Shown: one piece after another, positions 14,855 to 23,995 of the stretch | Position numbering within the stretch: the stretch's first letter is position 1 | Layout: every line of letters begins with the position of its first letter | NCBI GenBank assembly: GCA_902537905.1 | Contig: CACBDD010000005.1 | Location: 1 to 40,240, forward strand | Direction of reading: 5' to 3' | From: an uncultured Pelagibacteraceae bacterium | GTDB taxonomy: Bacteria > Pseudomonadota > Alphaproteobacteria > Pelagibacterales > Pelagibacteraceae | DNA: 40,240 bases | Notes under the pieces: generated by a model | Told to the model about the DNA's origin: nothing | Seen by the model: the letters and a program-made list of their open reading frames with translations, nothing else | Databases searched by the model: none | Translations under genes and position numbers: made by a program

Positions 14855-16906
14855 ATGGATAATAAAACTAATTATGAATATTTATTATCTAACTTAACTG
14901 CTTTGAGTGGTGTTGGTATAAAAACAACAAATTTACTAAAAAAAAAGAATATAAATAATATTTTTGATTTGCTTTGGAAGCTACCAAAGTCTTATACAGA
15001 TAGAAGTTTATCAACAAAAGTAAAAGATTTAAAAATCGGTGAAAATCAAACTGTTACTATTGTCGCAAATAAATATTTGTTTCCAAGAATTAGAAAATTG
15101 CCAAATAGAGTTAAATGCTCTGACGAAACGGGTGACTTAGATTGTGTTTTTTTTAACAGTTATGAGGGATATATTAAAAAAATATTACCTTTAGGAAAAG
15201 AAATAACTGTAAGTGGAAAAATTGGCTATTTTAAAAACAAATATCAAATTACTAACCCAAAGTATGTATCTGAGGATTCTAGTCTAATAAAACAAGTTCA
15301 TAATAAATATTCGTTAACCGATGGTATATCTGAAAAAATTTATAATAAAATTATTAAACAAATAATAGATAAATTGCCTAACCTTAAAGAATGGCATTCG
15401 AATAAAATTTTAAATAAATTTGATAATATCAGTTGGAATGATGCCATTAAAGAATTACACAAACATGAGAATATAGGAAAATACAAAAATCATTTTTATC
15501 AAAGACTTGCCTATGATGAAATATTTGCAACATTTCTAGTTAATTCAGAAATAAGAAAAAAAATAAAGAAAGTTAAAAAGAGAAATAAAATTATTAATTT
15601 AAATAAACAAAAACAACTAATTAATAAATTAGATTTTTCGTTAACAAATGATCAAGTTAAGTCGATTAACGAAATTAATGAGGATTTGTCATCCTCAACT
15701 AAAATGTTCAGACTATTACAAGGAGATGTTGGCAGTGGAAAAACAATTGTCTCATTGTTAGCTGCGTTTAATACTATTAATTCTGGTTTCCAAGTAGCAG
15801 TTATGGCCCCTACTGAAATACTAGCAAGACAGCATTATAATTTGGCAAAAAAAATTTTTCCATCAAACATATCAACAGAGTTAATTTCTGGTAAATCTAG
15901 CTACAAGGAAAAAAAATTGATCACCAATGAGCTAATAAATAATAAGATTAATATAATCTTTGGCACTCATGCTATTTTTCAAAAAACAGTTAATTTTAAA
16001 AAATTAGGATTAATAATTATTGATGAACAACATAAGTTTGGAGTTAACCAAAGAAAAAGGTTGTCTGATAAAGGAGGAAATGATTGTGATGTATTATTAA
16101 TGACTGCAACACCTATTCCAAGAACTTTAACAATGACAATTTATGGTGATATGGATTTATCAATTATTAGAGAAAAACCAAAAAACCGTAAAATGATAAA
16201 AACTTACAGTAAATTAGAAAGTAAAATTGATGATGTAATCAAATTTATAAAAAAAGAGATTAATTTAGGAAATCAAATTTTTTGGGTTTGTCCTTTAATT
16301 GAAGAATCTAAAAAACTAGATCATGCATCTGCAATGCAAAAATTTGAATATTTAAAAAAATTATTCCCTAAACAAGTCTCAATACTTCATGGAAAAACAG
16401 ATATAAGTAAAAAAGAGGAAATATTAAAAAAGTTTTTAAAAAAAGAATTTAAAATATTGGTATCAACAACTATTATTGAGGTTGGCATAGATTTCCCAAA
16501 TGCAAATGTAATAATAATTGAAAATGCAAATAAGTTTGGTTTATCTCAACTTCACCAATTAAGGGGTAGAGTTGGTCGAGGAGAAAAAGAGGCTACTTGT
16601 ATTCTTATGTTTAAATCAAACTTAAGTGAAAATGCTAAAAAAAGAATAAATATTTTAAAAGAAACAAATGATGGATTTGTTATTTCCGAGGAAGATATGA
16701 AGATCAGAGGTTTTGGTGATATTTTAGGCTTTAAACAAAGTGGTGTTAAAAATTTCAAGCTAGCAGATCCAATTCAGAATAGTGATTTATTTGAATTAGC
16801 CGAAAAAGAAATAAAAAGAATTGAACTTGAAAATGAAAATTTAAGTAAATTCAAACCTTTAATAAAATTATACGATAGAGCAGATATAATTAACGATATA
16901 GCTTAA
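14855..16906 (+). CDS. recG: ATP-dependent DNA helicase RecG
   Basis: Branch-migrating helicase that remodels stalled forks and recombination intermediates. The N-terminal wedge/OB domain is followed by helicase motifs: GDVGSGKT (290-297, motif I), DEQH (390-393, motif II), TATPIPRT (motif III) and QLRGRVGRG (motif VI). At 683 residues it is complete. A TATAAT at 14840-14845 lies only 9 bases before the ATG, so the mRNA may have almost no leader. It is divergent from sdhE (23-base gap) and its stop overlaps the convergent DUF502 gene by four bases. Confidence 0.97.
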   Translation: MDNKTNYEYLLSNLTALSGVGIKTTNLLKKKNINNIFDLLWKLPKSYTDRSLSTKVKDLKIGENQTVTIVANKYLFPRIRKLPNRVKCSDETGDLDCVFFNSYEGYIKKILPLGKEITVSGKIGYFKNKYQITNPKYVSEDSSLIKQVHNKYSLTDGISEKIYNKIIKQIIDKLPNLKEWHSNKILNKFDNISWNDAIKELHKHENIGKYKNHFYQRLAYDEIFATFLVNSEIRKKIKKVKKRNKIINLNKQKQLINKLDFSLTNDQVKSINEINEDLSSSTKMFRLLQGDVGSGKTIVSLLAAFNTINSGFQVAVMAPTEILARQHYNLAKKIFPSNISTELISGKSSYKEKKLITNELINNKINIIFGTHAIFQKTVNFKKLGLIIIDEQHKFGVNQRKRLSDKGGNDCDVLLMTATPIPRTLTMTIYGDMDLSIIREKPKNRKMIKTYSKLESKIDDVIKFIKKEINLGNQIFWVCPLIEESKKLDHASAMQKFEYLKKLFPKQVSILHGKTDISKKEEILKKFLKKEFKILVSTTIIEVGIDFPNANVIIIENANKFGLSQLHQLRGRVGRGEKEATCILMFKSNLSENAKKRINILKETNDGFVISEEDMKIRGFGDILGFKQSGVKNFKLADPIQNSDLFELAEKEIKRIELENENLSKFKPLIKLYDRADIINDIA

Positions 16907-17517
16907 GAATTATTAGAAGTTCCAGCAGAAACTATAAATTTAGAAGCCTCTTCAAAAGACATATTTAAATAAATAACATCCTCAACTGGGAACATTAGTA
17001 AAAAACCACTTGTTGGATTGGGTGTTGTAGGAACAAAAACATTTACTAATTTTTTATTTGTCTTCTTTGCCATTTCACCAGTATTTTCTTTAGTAGCAAA
17101 ACCAACGGCCCAAACACCTTTTCTAGGATATTCAATTAACACTACACTTTTTTTTCCATCATCCTTTTTAGAAAAGGTTTCTGTCATCTGTACGATTGCA
17201 GAATAAACAGTTCTTAGAAAAGGAATTCTTTTAAATAAATCATCTATTAATTTTAAAATTCTTTTACCAAAAAAAGATAAGGATAAACCACCAACTAAAG
17301 TAATAAATATAACTGTTATTACAATTTCTACCCCTGGTATATTAAAAGGAAGGTAGTTATTTGGATTTATATTCTTAGGTATTAAATTTGATGATATTCC
17401 AATTAAAATTTTACTTAGGTAAAGTGTAAAACCAATTGGAATTAATACAACTACACCTGTAATAAAGTAATTTCTTAAGGTTAGAGAAAAAGATTTTTTA
17501 GAGCCTTTTTTTGACAT
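16903..17517 (-). CDS. DUF502 family inner-membrane protein
   Basis: A 204-residue protein of the DUF502 family. It has two membrane segments (about 14-37 and 56-81). Conserved family segments follow: RIPFLRTVYSAIVQM, the V.IEYPRKGVWAVGF strand and VFVPTTPNPTSGFLLMFP. The molecular function of the family is not established. It often neighbours recG in alphaproteobacteria, and here it converges on recG with a four-base overlap. The N-terminus is lysine-rich (MSKKGSKKSF) and cytoplasmic by the positive-inside rule. Confidence 0.88.
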   Translation of the reverse strand: MSKKGSKKSFSLTLRNYFITGVVVLIPIGFTLYLSKILIGISSNLIPKNINPNNYLPFNIPGVEIVITVIFITLVGGLSLSFFGKRILKLIDDLFKRIPFLRTVYSAIVQMTETFSKKDDGKKSVVLIEYPRKGVWAVGFATKENTGEMAKKTNKKLVNVFVPTTPNPTSGFLLMFPVEDVIYLNMSFEEASKFIVSAGTSNNS

Positions 17518-17525
17518 ATTTTTTT

Positions 17526-17603
17526 TTAACTATAACTAGCATACACAACAAAAATTATTGCAATGATAAATAATACAACTAAAATTTTATTATTGAGATT
17601 CAT
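17526..17603 (-). CDS. Possible 25-residue membrane microprotein
   Basis: A short ORF not in the track: MNLNNKILVVLFIIAIIFVV and five more residues, ending YASYS. It is a polar N-terminus plus one perfect hydrophobic helix. It lies nine bases upstream of the DUF502 start on the same strand, so it could be co-transcribed. I see no clear ribosome binding site before it, and AT-rich DNA gives hydrophobic codons easily. I do not recognise a family. Confidence 0.35.
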   Translation of the reverse strand: MNLNNKILVVLFIIAIIFVVYASYS

Positions 17604-17605
17604 TA

Positions 17606-17621
17606 TGATAAATTATTATCA
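17606..17621. promoter_or_regulatory. Inverted repeat between divergent genes
   Basis: TGATAA-ATTA-TTATCA is a perfect 6-base inverted repeat with a 4-base spacer, 13 bases before the M48 protease start and next to the start of the possible microprotein. It could be an operator, but the sequence is AT-rich and the site may be chance. Confidence 0.25.
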
Positions 17622-17634
17622 ATTTTAGAATGAA

Positions 17635-18462
17635 ATGAATAGAAGAAAATTTTTAACATATGTTGGTTGTGGTTGTGGAAGTTTACTTTTACATTCATGC
17701 GCAAGTGCTCCAATTACTGACAGAAAACAATTAAAATTAATCCCTGAAGCAAAATTAAATGCTCAAGCTGCTCAGATTTATGAAAAAGTTAAAGAAAAAG
17801 AGAAAATGAGCGATGACACAAAAACTTTAAATGAAATAAAAGAAATTGGAAAAAAAATGGAGGATTCAATTAGTGAATATTTCTATAGATCTAATTTAAA
17901 TGACCCAACCGCAAACTTTGATTGGGAATATATTTTAATTGATAATAAAAAAGTTAGAAATGCATGGTGTATGCCAGGTGGTAAAATTGCCGTTTATACT
18001 GGAATACTTGATGTTACAAAAAATACCAATGGTCTCGCAGCAGTAATGGGTCATGAAGTTGCTCATGCTGTGGCAAAACATTCTGTAGAAAGAGCTAGCA
18101 GAGGAGTTTTACTAAACACTGGTACCAGAATTATTGATATCGCAAGTGGTGGTATATTATCAGATATTAACAGAACTACTGGAATGGATACAGTTGGTCT
18201 ATTATCTCAAATTGGATTAATGAACCCATTCAATAGAAAACAAGAAAGTGAAGCTGATTATCTTGGTATGATTTTTTCATCTTTATCAGGTTACGATATT
18301 AGAGAAACAGTTAAAATTTGGGAGAGAATGAAAGAATTTAATAAAGGCAAAGAACCTCCACAATTTATGAGTACACACCCATCATCAGATACAAGAATTA
18401 AGCAATTAAATGATTGGATGAATGAGGTAATTCTTGATTATCCACCAATTGAAATAAGTTAA
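17635..18462 (+). CDS. M48 family metalloprotease, lipoprotein
   Basis: Zinc metalloprotease of the M48 family (LoiP/BepA-like group), which degrades or matures envelope proteins in the periplasm. The leader starts MNRRKFLTYV (twin Arg, weak Tat-like) and ends in a lipobox-like LLLHSC with Cys22, so the protein is probably an outer-membrane lipoprotein. The zinc motif HEVAH is at 140-144, and the third ligand lies in RKQESEADYLGM. The C-terminal STHPSSDTRIKQL is typical of the family. At 275 residues the length is normal; no TPR domain follows. It stands alone between a divergent membrane protein and the convergent tRNA-Lys. Confidence 0.92.
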   Translation: MNRRKFLTYVGCGCGSLLLHSCASAPITDRKQLKLIPEAKLNAQAAQIYEKVKEKEKMSDDTKTLNEIKEIGKKMEDSISEYFYRSNLNDPTANFDWEYILIDNKKVRNAWCMPGGKIAVYTGILDVTKNTNGLAAVMGHEVAHAVAKHSVERASRGVLLNTGTRIIDIASGGILSDINRTTGMDTVGLLSQIGLMNPFNRKQESEADYLGMIFSSLSGYDIRETVKIWERMKEFNKGKEPPQFMSTHPSSDTRIKQLNDWMNEVILDYPPIEIS

Positions 18463-18472
18463 AATCAAAAAG

Positions 18473-18548
<76 letters not shown>

Positions 18549-18554
18549 ACAAAG

Positions 18555-18576
18555 ATTCATTTTTATGAAAATGAAT
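18555..18576. terminator. Hairpin between tgt and tRNA-Lys
   Basis: ATTCATTTT-TATG-AAAATGAAT is a perfect 9-base inverted repeat seven bases upstream of the tRNA-Lys 5' end and about 125 bases after the tgt stop. It may terminate tgt transcription or guide tRNA 5' processing. No clear T tract follows, so the terminator role is weak. The 152-base gap from 18549 to 18700 otherwise shows nothing I can name. Confidence 0.35.
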
Positions 18577-18700
18577 ATTGTTTGTATACAGATAAATTTT
18601 AATATTTCAATTCGTTCAATGTAATTTTTATAAATATAATTCGTTATAAATTAGGGGTTTTTATTGCAAAGTTGTACACATAATAGCACAGTAATTAAAA

Positions 18701-19813
18701 CTACAACTTATCAATGTATTTATCGTGAAATTCATCGAAGGTATTATTCATAATATTTTTTCTAATTTCAGACATTAATTCTTGATAAAAATTTATATTG
18801 TGAAGCGTTAACAGCATGGATGCTAATATTTCATTGGTATTAAACAAATGATTTAAGTAATTTTTTGAATATTTATTTAAATTTAAATTTTCACAATTAG
18901 GATCTAAAGGAGTATTATCATATTGATATTTATTATTTTTGATATTTACCCTTCCATCCCATGTAAAAGCAAGACCTGTTCTACCTGATCTCGTTGGAAG
19001 AACACAATCAAACATATCTATACCTCTTTTTACAGCCCCTAAAATATCTGAGGGCGTACCAACACCCATTAAATAATGAGGTTTTTCTTCTGGTAAATAT
19101 TCTTTAATGTCATCTAAAACATTAAACATTTCATTTTGAGTTTCACCTACAGCCAAACCTCCAACCGCATAACCATCAAATCCAATATTTGTAAGTCCCT
19201 CTAACGATTTCAGTCTTAATTCTTTGAACAGTCCACCTTGAATAATGCCAAATAATGCTTTTTGAGGATTGTTGCCAAATGCCTTTTTAGATCTTTCAGC
19301 CCAATATAAAGATAAATCCATAGATTTTTTTATTAAATTATAATCTTCAGTTTTTTTTGGACATTCATCCATTATCATTACAATATCTGAGTTTAGGCCT
19401 AATTGAATTCTAATGCTTTCTTCAGGGCTTAAATAAAATTTTTTCCCATCTACATGTGAATTAAAAATGGCTCCTTTTTCACGATCTATTTTATTTAACT
19501 TTGAAAGTGACATTACCTGAAATCCACCAGAATCAGTTAGTATTGGTAAATCACAATTCATGAAACTATGTAAACCACCTGCAGCCTCAATTCTCTCTAC
19601 ACCAGGACGTATCATTAAATGATATGTATTGGAAAGTATTATTTCTGATCCGGTTTTCTTAATATCATCGATCGTGCAAGCTTTAACAGTTGCTTGTGTA
19701 CCAACAGGCATAAATGCTGGTGTATTAATCTCACCTCTATGAGTTTCTATAACACCACGTCTGGCAAATTTATCTTTTTTTAAAACTTGAAAGGCAAAAT
19801 TTTTCAATGCCAT
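18701..19813 (-). CDS. tgt: Queuine tRNA-ribosyltransferase, zinc ligands partly lost
   Basis: Exchanges guanine 34 of tRNAs for the queuine precursor preQ1. Core motifs are intact: LTDSGGFQVMSL (catalytic-site Asp), FGIIQGG, GGLAVGE, MGVGTP and the nucleophile region MFDCVLPTRSGRTG. At 370 residues it is full length. The structural zinc motif CxCxxC...H is degraded: the sequence reads CENLNLNKY, keeping Cys307 and His338 (the right 31-residue spacing) but with Asn309 and Leu312 in place of the other two cysteines. The codons were checked on the DNA. It lies nine bases downstream of the cyclophilin gene, in a run with coaD and gyrA. No queuosine synthesis genes are in the window. Confidence 0.93.
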   Translation of the reverse strand: MALKNFAFQVLKKDKFARRGVIETHRGEINTPAFMPVGTQATVKACTIDDIKKTGSEIILSNTYHLMIRPGVERIEAAGGLHSFMNCDLPILTDSGGFQVMSLSKLNKIDREKGAIFNSHVDGKKFYLSPEESIRIQLGLNSDIVMIMDECPKKTEDYNLIKKSMDLSLYWAERSKKAFGNNPQKALFGIIQGGLFKELRLKSLEGLTNIGFDGYAVGGLAVGETQNEMFNVLDDIKEYLPEEKPHYLMGVGTPSDILGAVKRGIDMFDCVLPTRSGRTGLAFTWDGRVNIKNNKYQYDNTPLDPNCENLNLNKYSKNYLNHLFNTNEILASMLLTLHNINFYQELMSEIRKNIMNNTFDEFHDKYIDKL

Positions 19814-19821
19814 TTAATATT

Positions 19822-20382
19822 TTACAAAGATTTAAAACTTATAATTTTATCAGGATCTGTTACAGCTCCATTATTGTTTTGGTCACCTCTTTTGATTTTA
19901 TCTACAAACTCCATTCCTTCTACAACTTTTCCAAAAACAGTATACTGTCTGTCTAAAAAGGGAGCAGGTTGAAAGCAGATAAAAAATTGACTATTCGCAC
20001 TATTTGGATCTTGAGCTCTAGCCATAGATAAAGTGCCTCTATCATGAGGTAAACTGTTAAATTCTTGTTCTAAATCAGGCATATCAGATCCGCCCATACC
20101 TGCTCTTCTTAAGTCAAATTCTTTAGTTTCTGAATTTCCAAATTTAACATCGCCTGTTTGAGCCATGAAACCATCAATCACTCTATGAAAAACAACATTG
20201 TCATATTTCCCACTGTTAGCTAAATCTTTAATTCTTTTGACATGGTTTGGTGCCACGTCTTCAAATAATTCAATTTTTACATCACCATCTTTTAGTTTTA
20301 AAATCATTATATTCTCCTCAGCTATTAATTGATTTGCACTAATAAAAAATAAAATAAATATGTAAGATAAAATTCTATTCAT
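19822..20382 (-). CDS. Peptidyl-prolyl cis-trans isomerase, cyclophilin type, exported
   Basis: Cyclophilin that speeds proline isomerisation during protein folding. Signature segments are VVFHRVIDGFMAQTGD (catalytic Arg and Phe), SMARAQDPNSANSQFFICF and FLDRQYTVFGKV. Residues 1-21 (to LIA) are a signal peptide, so it acts in the periplasm, as PpiA does in E. coli. At 186 residues the length is normal for an exported form. It overlaps coaD by eight bases at its start and precedes tgt by eight. The charged insertion FGNSETKEFDLRRAGMGGSD is seen in other alphaproteobacterial members. Confidence 0.93.
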   Translation of the reverse strand: MNRILSYIFILFFISANQLIAEENIMILKLKDGDVKIELFEDVAPNHVKRIKDLANSGKYDNVVFHRVIDGFMAQTGDVKFGNSETKEFDLRRAGMGGSDMPDLEQEFNSLPHDRGTLSMARAQDPNSANSQFFICFQPAPFLDRQYTVFGKVVEGMEFVDKIKRGDQNNNGAVTDPDKIISFKSL

Positions 20383-20869
20383 ATTTTTCTTTTAAAGATT
20401 TTATAGTGCTTTTGGTAGTAAATTTTTTAATATTTCCATTTAATTTTACTATTTCTTTAACAAATCTAGATGAAATAATTTGATTTTCTACATCTGACAT
20501 TAAAAAAATTGTTTCAATGTTTTGGTTCAGCTTTCTATTCATTCCAGCAAGTTGAAATTCGTATTCAAAATCAGATACCGCTCTTAAGCCACGCAATATG
20601 ATGTTTGATTTATATTTTTTACATAAATCAGTTGTTAGTGATCCAAAGGAAACAACAATAATTTTTTTTTTATTTAATTTTAAATCCTTGAATAAAGCTT
20701 TATTGACAATTTCTATTCTTTCTTCTGATGAAAATAAGTAATTTTTATTACTAACATCCGAGACACCAACTACAATTTTATCAAATAGCTTTAGTGCTTT
20801 TTTAATTACATCTATATGACCATAAGTAATTGGATCAAAAGTTCCAGGATATATAGCAATTTTACTCAT
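20375..20869 (-). CDS. coaD: Phosphopantetheine adenylyltransferase
   Basis: Fourth step of coenzyme A synthesis: transfers AMP from ATP to 4'-phosphopantetheine. The nucleotidyltransferase signature is YPGTFDPITYGHIDVI (with the TxGH motif), and the C-terminal ISSRFVKEI corresponds to the family's ISSTxVRE. At 164 residues the length is exactly typical. It follows gyrA directly: its ATG shares its last base with the gyrA stop region. It overlaps the cyclophilin gene by eight bases. The gyrA-coaD-ppi-tgt order is an alphaproteobacterial pattern. Confidence 0.95.
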   Translation of the reverse strand: MSKIAIYPGTFDPITYGHIDVIKKALKLFDKIVVGVSDVSNKNYLFSSEERIEIVNKALFKDLKLNKKKIIVVSFGSLTTDLCKKYKSNIILRGLRAVSDFEYEFQLAGMNRKLNQNIETIFLMSDVENQIISSRFVKEIVKLNGNIKKFTTKSTIKSLKEKYE

Positions 20870-23448
20870 TAAATTAAATTATCATCAATTTTGATTGCAG
20901 AAACTACTTTTTCATCACCAGATAATTTTATAATTCTTACACCCTGAGTATTTCTACTTGCAGTTCTTATTTCTTTTACAGCAACTCTAATAACTCTTCC
21001 TTTATTTGTAGATATCAAAATTTCATCACCTTCAAATACTGGAAAAGAAGATGTTATATTTCCATTTCTAGGAGAATTTATAATTCCAATAATACCCTTT
21101 CCTCCTCTATTAGTAACTCTATAGTCTAAATGAGAAGTCTTCTTACCATAACCATTTTCACTTATTGCTAATACAAATTTTTCTTTTGCTTTTAATTCTG
21201 ATTTTTCATCTTTTGATTTTTTTCCATTTTTTTTCAATTTATCATTATCAATTACGGATAAAGAAACAATTTGATCACCTGAAGCAAGTTCAATACCCTT
21301 TATTCCTTTTGAAGATCTTCCTTTAAATACTCTTAGTTTTCTAGCCTCAAAACGAATACATTTTCCAAATCTAGTACTTAGAATTATGTCTTGATCATCT
21401 TTGCAAATTTTAACTCCAACAATTTTATCATTATTGTCAAGTTTCATTGCAATTTTTCCAGAAGCATTAATTGAAGAGAAATCCTCTAAACTATTTTTTC
21501 TAACTTTACCTTGTGCAGTTGCAAAAATAATTTGGTAACTTTTTGAGTCTGTATCTTCATCAGGCATTGGCATAATTGAACTGATAGATTGATGACTCTT
21601 TAATGGAAGTATATTAAATAAAGATTTACCTTTTGAAGCTGATGATCCTTCAGGTATTTTCCATGCTTTAATTTTATAGACTAATCCTTCTGTTGAAAAA
21701 AACAAAACTGAGGTATGTGTATTTACCGAAAGTGTCTGTATTACAGAGTCTTGATCTCTAGTTGTAATTCCCGATTTACCTTTTCCACCTCTTTTTTGTT
21801 GTTTCACATTATTTAATGAGCCTCTTTTAATGTAACCTTGTAAAGTTACTGTAATAATTACAGATTGTTTTTGAATTGTTTCTTCGATGTCATAATTTAA
21901 CACTGCATCAATAATTTTAGTTCTTCTTGGAACGGCAAATTTCTCTTTAATATTTTTTAATTCTTCACTTATTACTCTCAAAAGCTCTTTTTTAGACGAT
22001 ATAATTTTTTTATATTTTACAATTAATTCAGCTAATTTTTTAATCTCAACTTCAATTTCATTGATACCAAGAGCTGTTAATTTTTGTAATCTTAATTCTA
22101 AAATAGCTAAAACTTGTGGTTCAGATAAAGAATAAACATTTTTACCTTTTTTTCCTTCAACTAAAGAAATTAATTTTTGTGATTTGTTTATTTTCCACTT
22201 AGTTTTAAGAATAGCATTTTTTGCGTCTTCAGGTGTTTTAGAAGATCTAATAATTTTTATAATTTTATCTAAGTTTTCTACAGCTACAGATAGACCAATT
22301 AAGATATGAGCTCGCTCCTCTGCTTTTTGAAGATCAAATTTAGTTTTTTTGATTACTACATCTTCTCTAAATGATAAAAAATTAGAAAGAAATTCTTTTA
22401 AAGTGCATGTTTTTGGTTTCCCTTCTACTATTGCTAAAGTGTTAAAACCAAAAGAACTCTCTATTTGAGTATTTTTATAAAGTTGCCTTTTAATTGTTTC
22501 TGGTTCAACACCATTTCTTAAATCAATAGCAACTCTTATACCTTCTCTATTAGACTCGTCTCTAATATCTTTAATTCCTTCAATTTTCTTTTCTCTAACT
22601 AATTGTGCAATTCTTTCATTTAATACAGCTTTGTTTACTTGGTATGGAATGGAAGTTATTACTAATCTATCTCTTCCATTTTTTAAAGTTTCTATTGATA
22701 CCTCACCTCTAATTTTAAAAGAGCCTCTTCCATTGTTGTAACCTTGTTTAATTATATCTTTGCCAATTATTACTCCTCCAGTAGGAAAATCTGGTCCTGG
22801 AATATATTTCATCAATTCTTTTATTTTAATATCTTTATTGTCTATTAAGGCTAATGTACCATTAATTATCTCACCAAGATTATGAGGAGGAATACTTGTT
22901 GCCATACCAACAGCTATTCCACCAGCACCATTTACTAATAAATTTGGAAATTGTGCAGGTAATACGCTAGGTTCTTTTTCAGTTTCATCGTAATTACTTT
23001 TAAAACTAATCGTATTTTTTTCTATATCATCAATTAAATATTGTGAAACTTTAGATAATCTTGTTTCAGTGTACCTCATAGCAGCCGCAGGATCACCATC
23101 AATAGATCCAAAATTACCCTGTCCTTGAACCAAAGGTAAACTCATTGAAAAATCTTGCACCATCCTAACTAAAGCATCGTATACAGATTGGTCACCATGA
23201 GGGTGATATTTACCAATTACATCCCCGACTATTCTTGCTGATTTTCTAAATTGTTTTGACCAATCATAACCACCCTTGTACATTGCATAAAGAATTCTTC
23301 TGTGAACTGGTTTTAATCCATCTCTTACATCAGGTAATGCACGACTAACAATAACACTCATTGCATAAGACAAATAAGACGAGCTCATCTCGTCATGCAT
23401 AGAGATTAGATTAATATTTTTATCTTTAGGTTCTTCAGTTTTTTGCAT
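20869..23448 (-). CDS. gyrA: DNA gyrase subunit A
   Basis: Breakage-reunion subunit of DNA gyrase, which introduces negative supercoils. The catalytic Tyr126 lies in [11 protein letters not shown]. The quinolone-determining region reads [17 protein letters not shown]: the position equal to E. coli Ser83 is Gln87, and that equal to Asp87 is Asp91. The GyrA box that marks gyrase rather than topoisomerase IV is present as [11 protein letters not shown], and beta-pinwheel repeats fill the C-terminal third. There is a Lys-rich insertion ([15 protein letters not shown]) late in that domain. At 859 residues it is complete. It lies five bases after ssb and is followed without a gap by coaD. Confidence 0.97.
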   Translation of the reverse strand: MQKTEEPKDKNINLISMHDEMSSSYLSYAMSVIVSRALPDVRDGLKPVHRRILYAMYKGGYDWSKQFRKSARIVGDVIGKYHPHGDQSVYDALVRMVQDFSMSLPLVQGQGNFGSIDGDPAAAMRYTETRLSKVSQYLIDDIEKNTISFKSNYDETEKEPSVLPAQFPNLLVNGAGGIAVGMATSIPPHNLGEIINGTLALIDNKDIKIKELMKYIPGPDFPTGGVIIGKDIIKQGYNNGRGSFKIRGEVSIETLKNGRDRLVITSIPYQVNKAVLNERIAQLVREKKIEGIKDIRDESNREGIRVAIDLRNGVEPETIKRQLYKNTQIESSFGFNTLAIVEGKPKTCTLKEFLSNFLSFREDVVIKKTKFDLQKAEERAHILIGLSVAVENLDKIIKIIRSSKTPEDAKNAILKTKWKINKSQKLISLVEGKKGKNVYSLSEPQVLAILELRLQKLTALGINEIEVEIKKLAELIVKYKKIISSKKELLRVISEELKNIKEKFAVPRRTKIIDAVLNYDIEETIQKQSVIITVTLQGYIKRGSLNNVKQQKRGGKGKSGITTRDQDSVIQTLSVNTHTSVLFFSTEGLVYKIKAWKIPEGSSASKGKSLFNILPLKSHQSISSIMPMPDEDTDSKSYQIIFATAQGKVRKNSLEDFSSINASGKIAMKLDNNDKIVGVKICKDDQDIILSTRFGKCIRFEARKLRVFKGRSSKGIKGIELASGDQIVSLSVIDNDKLKKNGKKSKDEKSELKAKEKFVLAISENGYGKKTSHLDYRVTNRGGKGIIGIINSPRNGNITSSFPVFEGDEILISTNKGRVIRVAVKEIRTASRNTQGVRIIKLSGDEKVVSAIKIDDNLI

Positions 23449-23453
23449 AGAAA

Positions 23454-23906
23454 TTAAAATGGTATTTCGTCATCCATATCATTTGACACTTGAGAAGAAT
23501 CCTCAATATTATTTTGTTGAGTTGTGTCATTCTGAATTCCACCACCAGTATTTCCTCCACCTAACATTGTAAGTGAGGAATTGTAACCTTGTATTACAAT
23601 TTCTGTTGAATACTTATCTTGGCCAGATTGTTCATCTTTCCATTTTCTTGTTGTGAGTTGACCTTCGACATAAACTTGAGCACCTTTTTTTAAATATTGC
23701 TGAACAACATTTACTAATCCTTCATTGAATACAACTATACGGTGCCATTCAGTTTTTTCTTTTCTTTCACCTGTGTTTTTATCTTTCCACGTCTGGCTGG
23801 TTGCAAGACTAAGTCTAGCTACACTCTTACCATTTACCATTTGTTTAATTTCTGGGTCTGCGCCCAAACGACCAATTAATAATACTTTATTTAAACTTCC
23901 AGCCAT
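23454..23906 (-). CDS. ssb: Single-stranded DNA-binding protein
   Basis: Coats single-stranded DNA during replication and repair. The OB fold starts [19 protein letters not shown], followed by [12 protein letters not shown] and [17 protein letters not shown], all typical. The flexible linker is Gly/Asn/Gln-rich, and the acidic tip MDDEIPF, which recruits partner proteins including RecG, is intact. At 150 residues the length is normal. It is head to head with uvrA over an 89-base gap, the classical arrangement in proteobacteria. I searched that gap for an alphaproteobacterial LexA box (GTTC/GAAC type) and saw none. Confidence 0.97.
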   Translation of the reverse strand: MAGSLNKVLLIGRLGADPEIKQMVNGKSVARLSLATSQTWKDKNTGERKEKTEWHRIVVFNEGLVNVVQQYLKKGAQVYVEGQLTTRKWKDEQSGQDKYSTEIVIQGYNSSLTMLGGGNTGGGIQNDTTQQNNIEDSSQVSNDMDDEIPF

Positions 23907-23995
23907 AATATTTTAATATTTGTTAAATTAATTAATAAGATTTATATCACAATTCTTCTGAATATTAATTTTATTGACTCAAAGCAACTAAAAAT

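Noticed and set aside
23907-23995. LexA box between ssb and uvrA
   Set aside because: No GTTC or GAAC direct repeats are seen in the gap.
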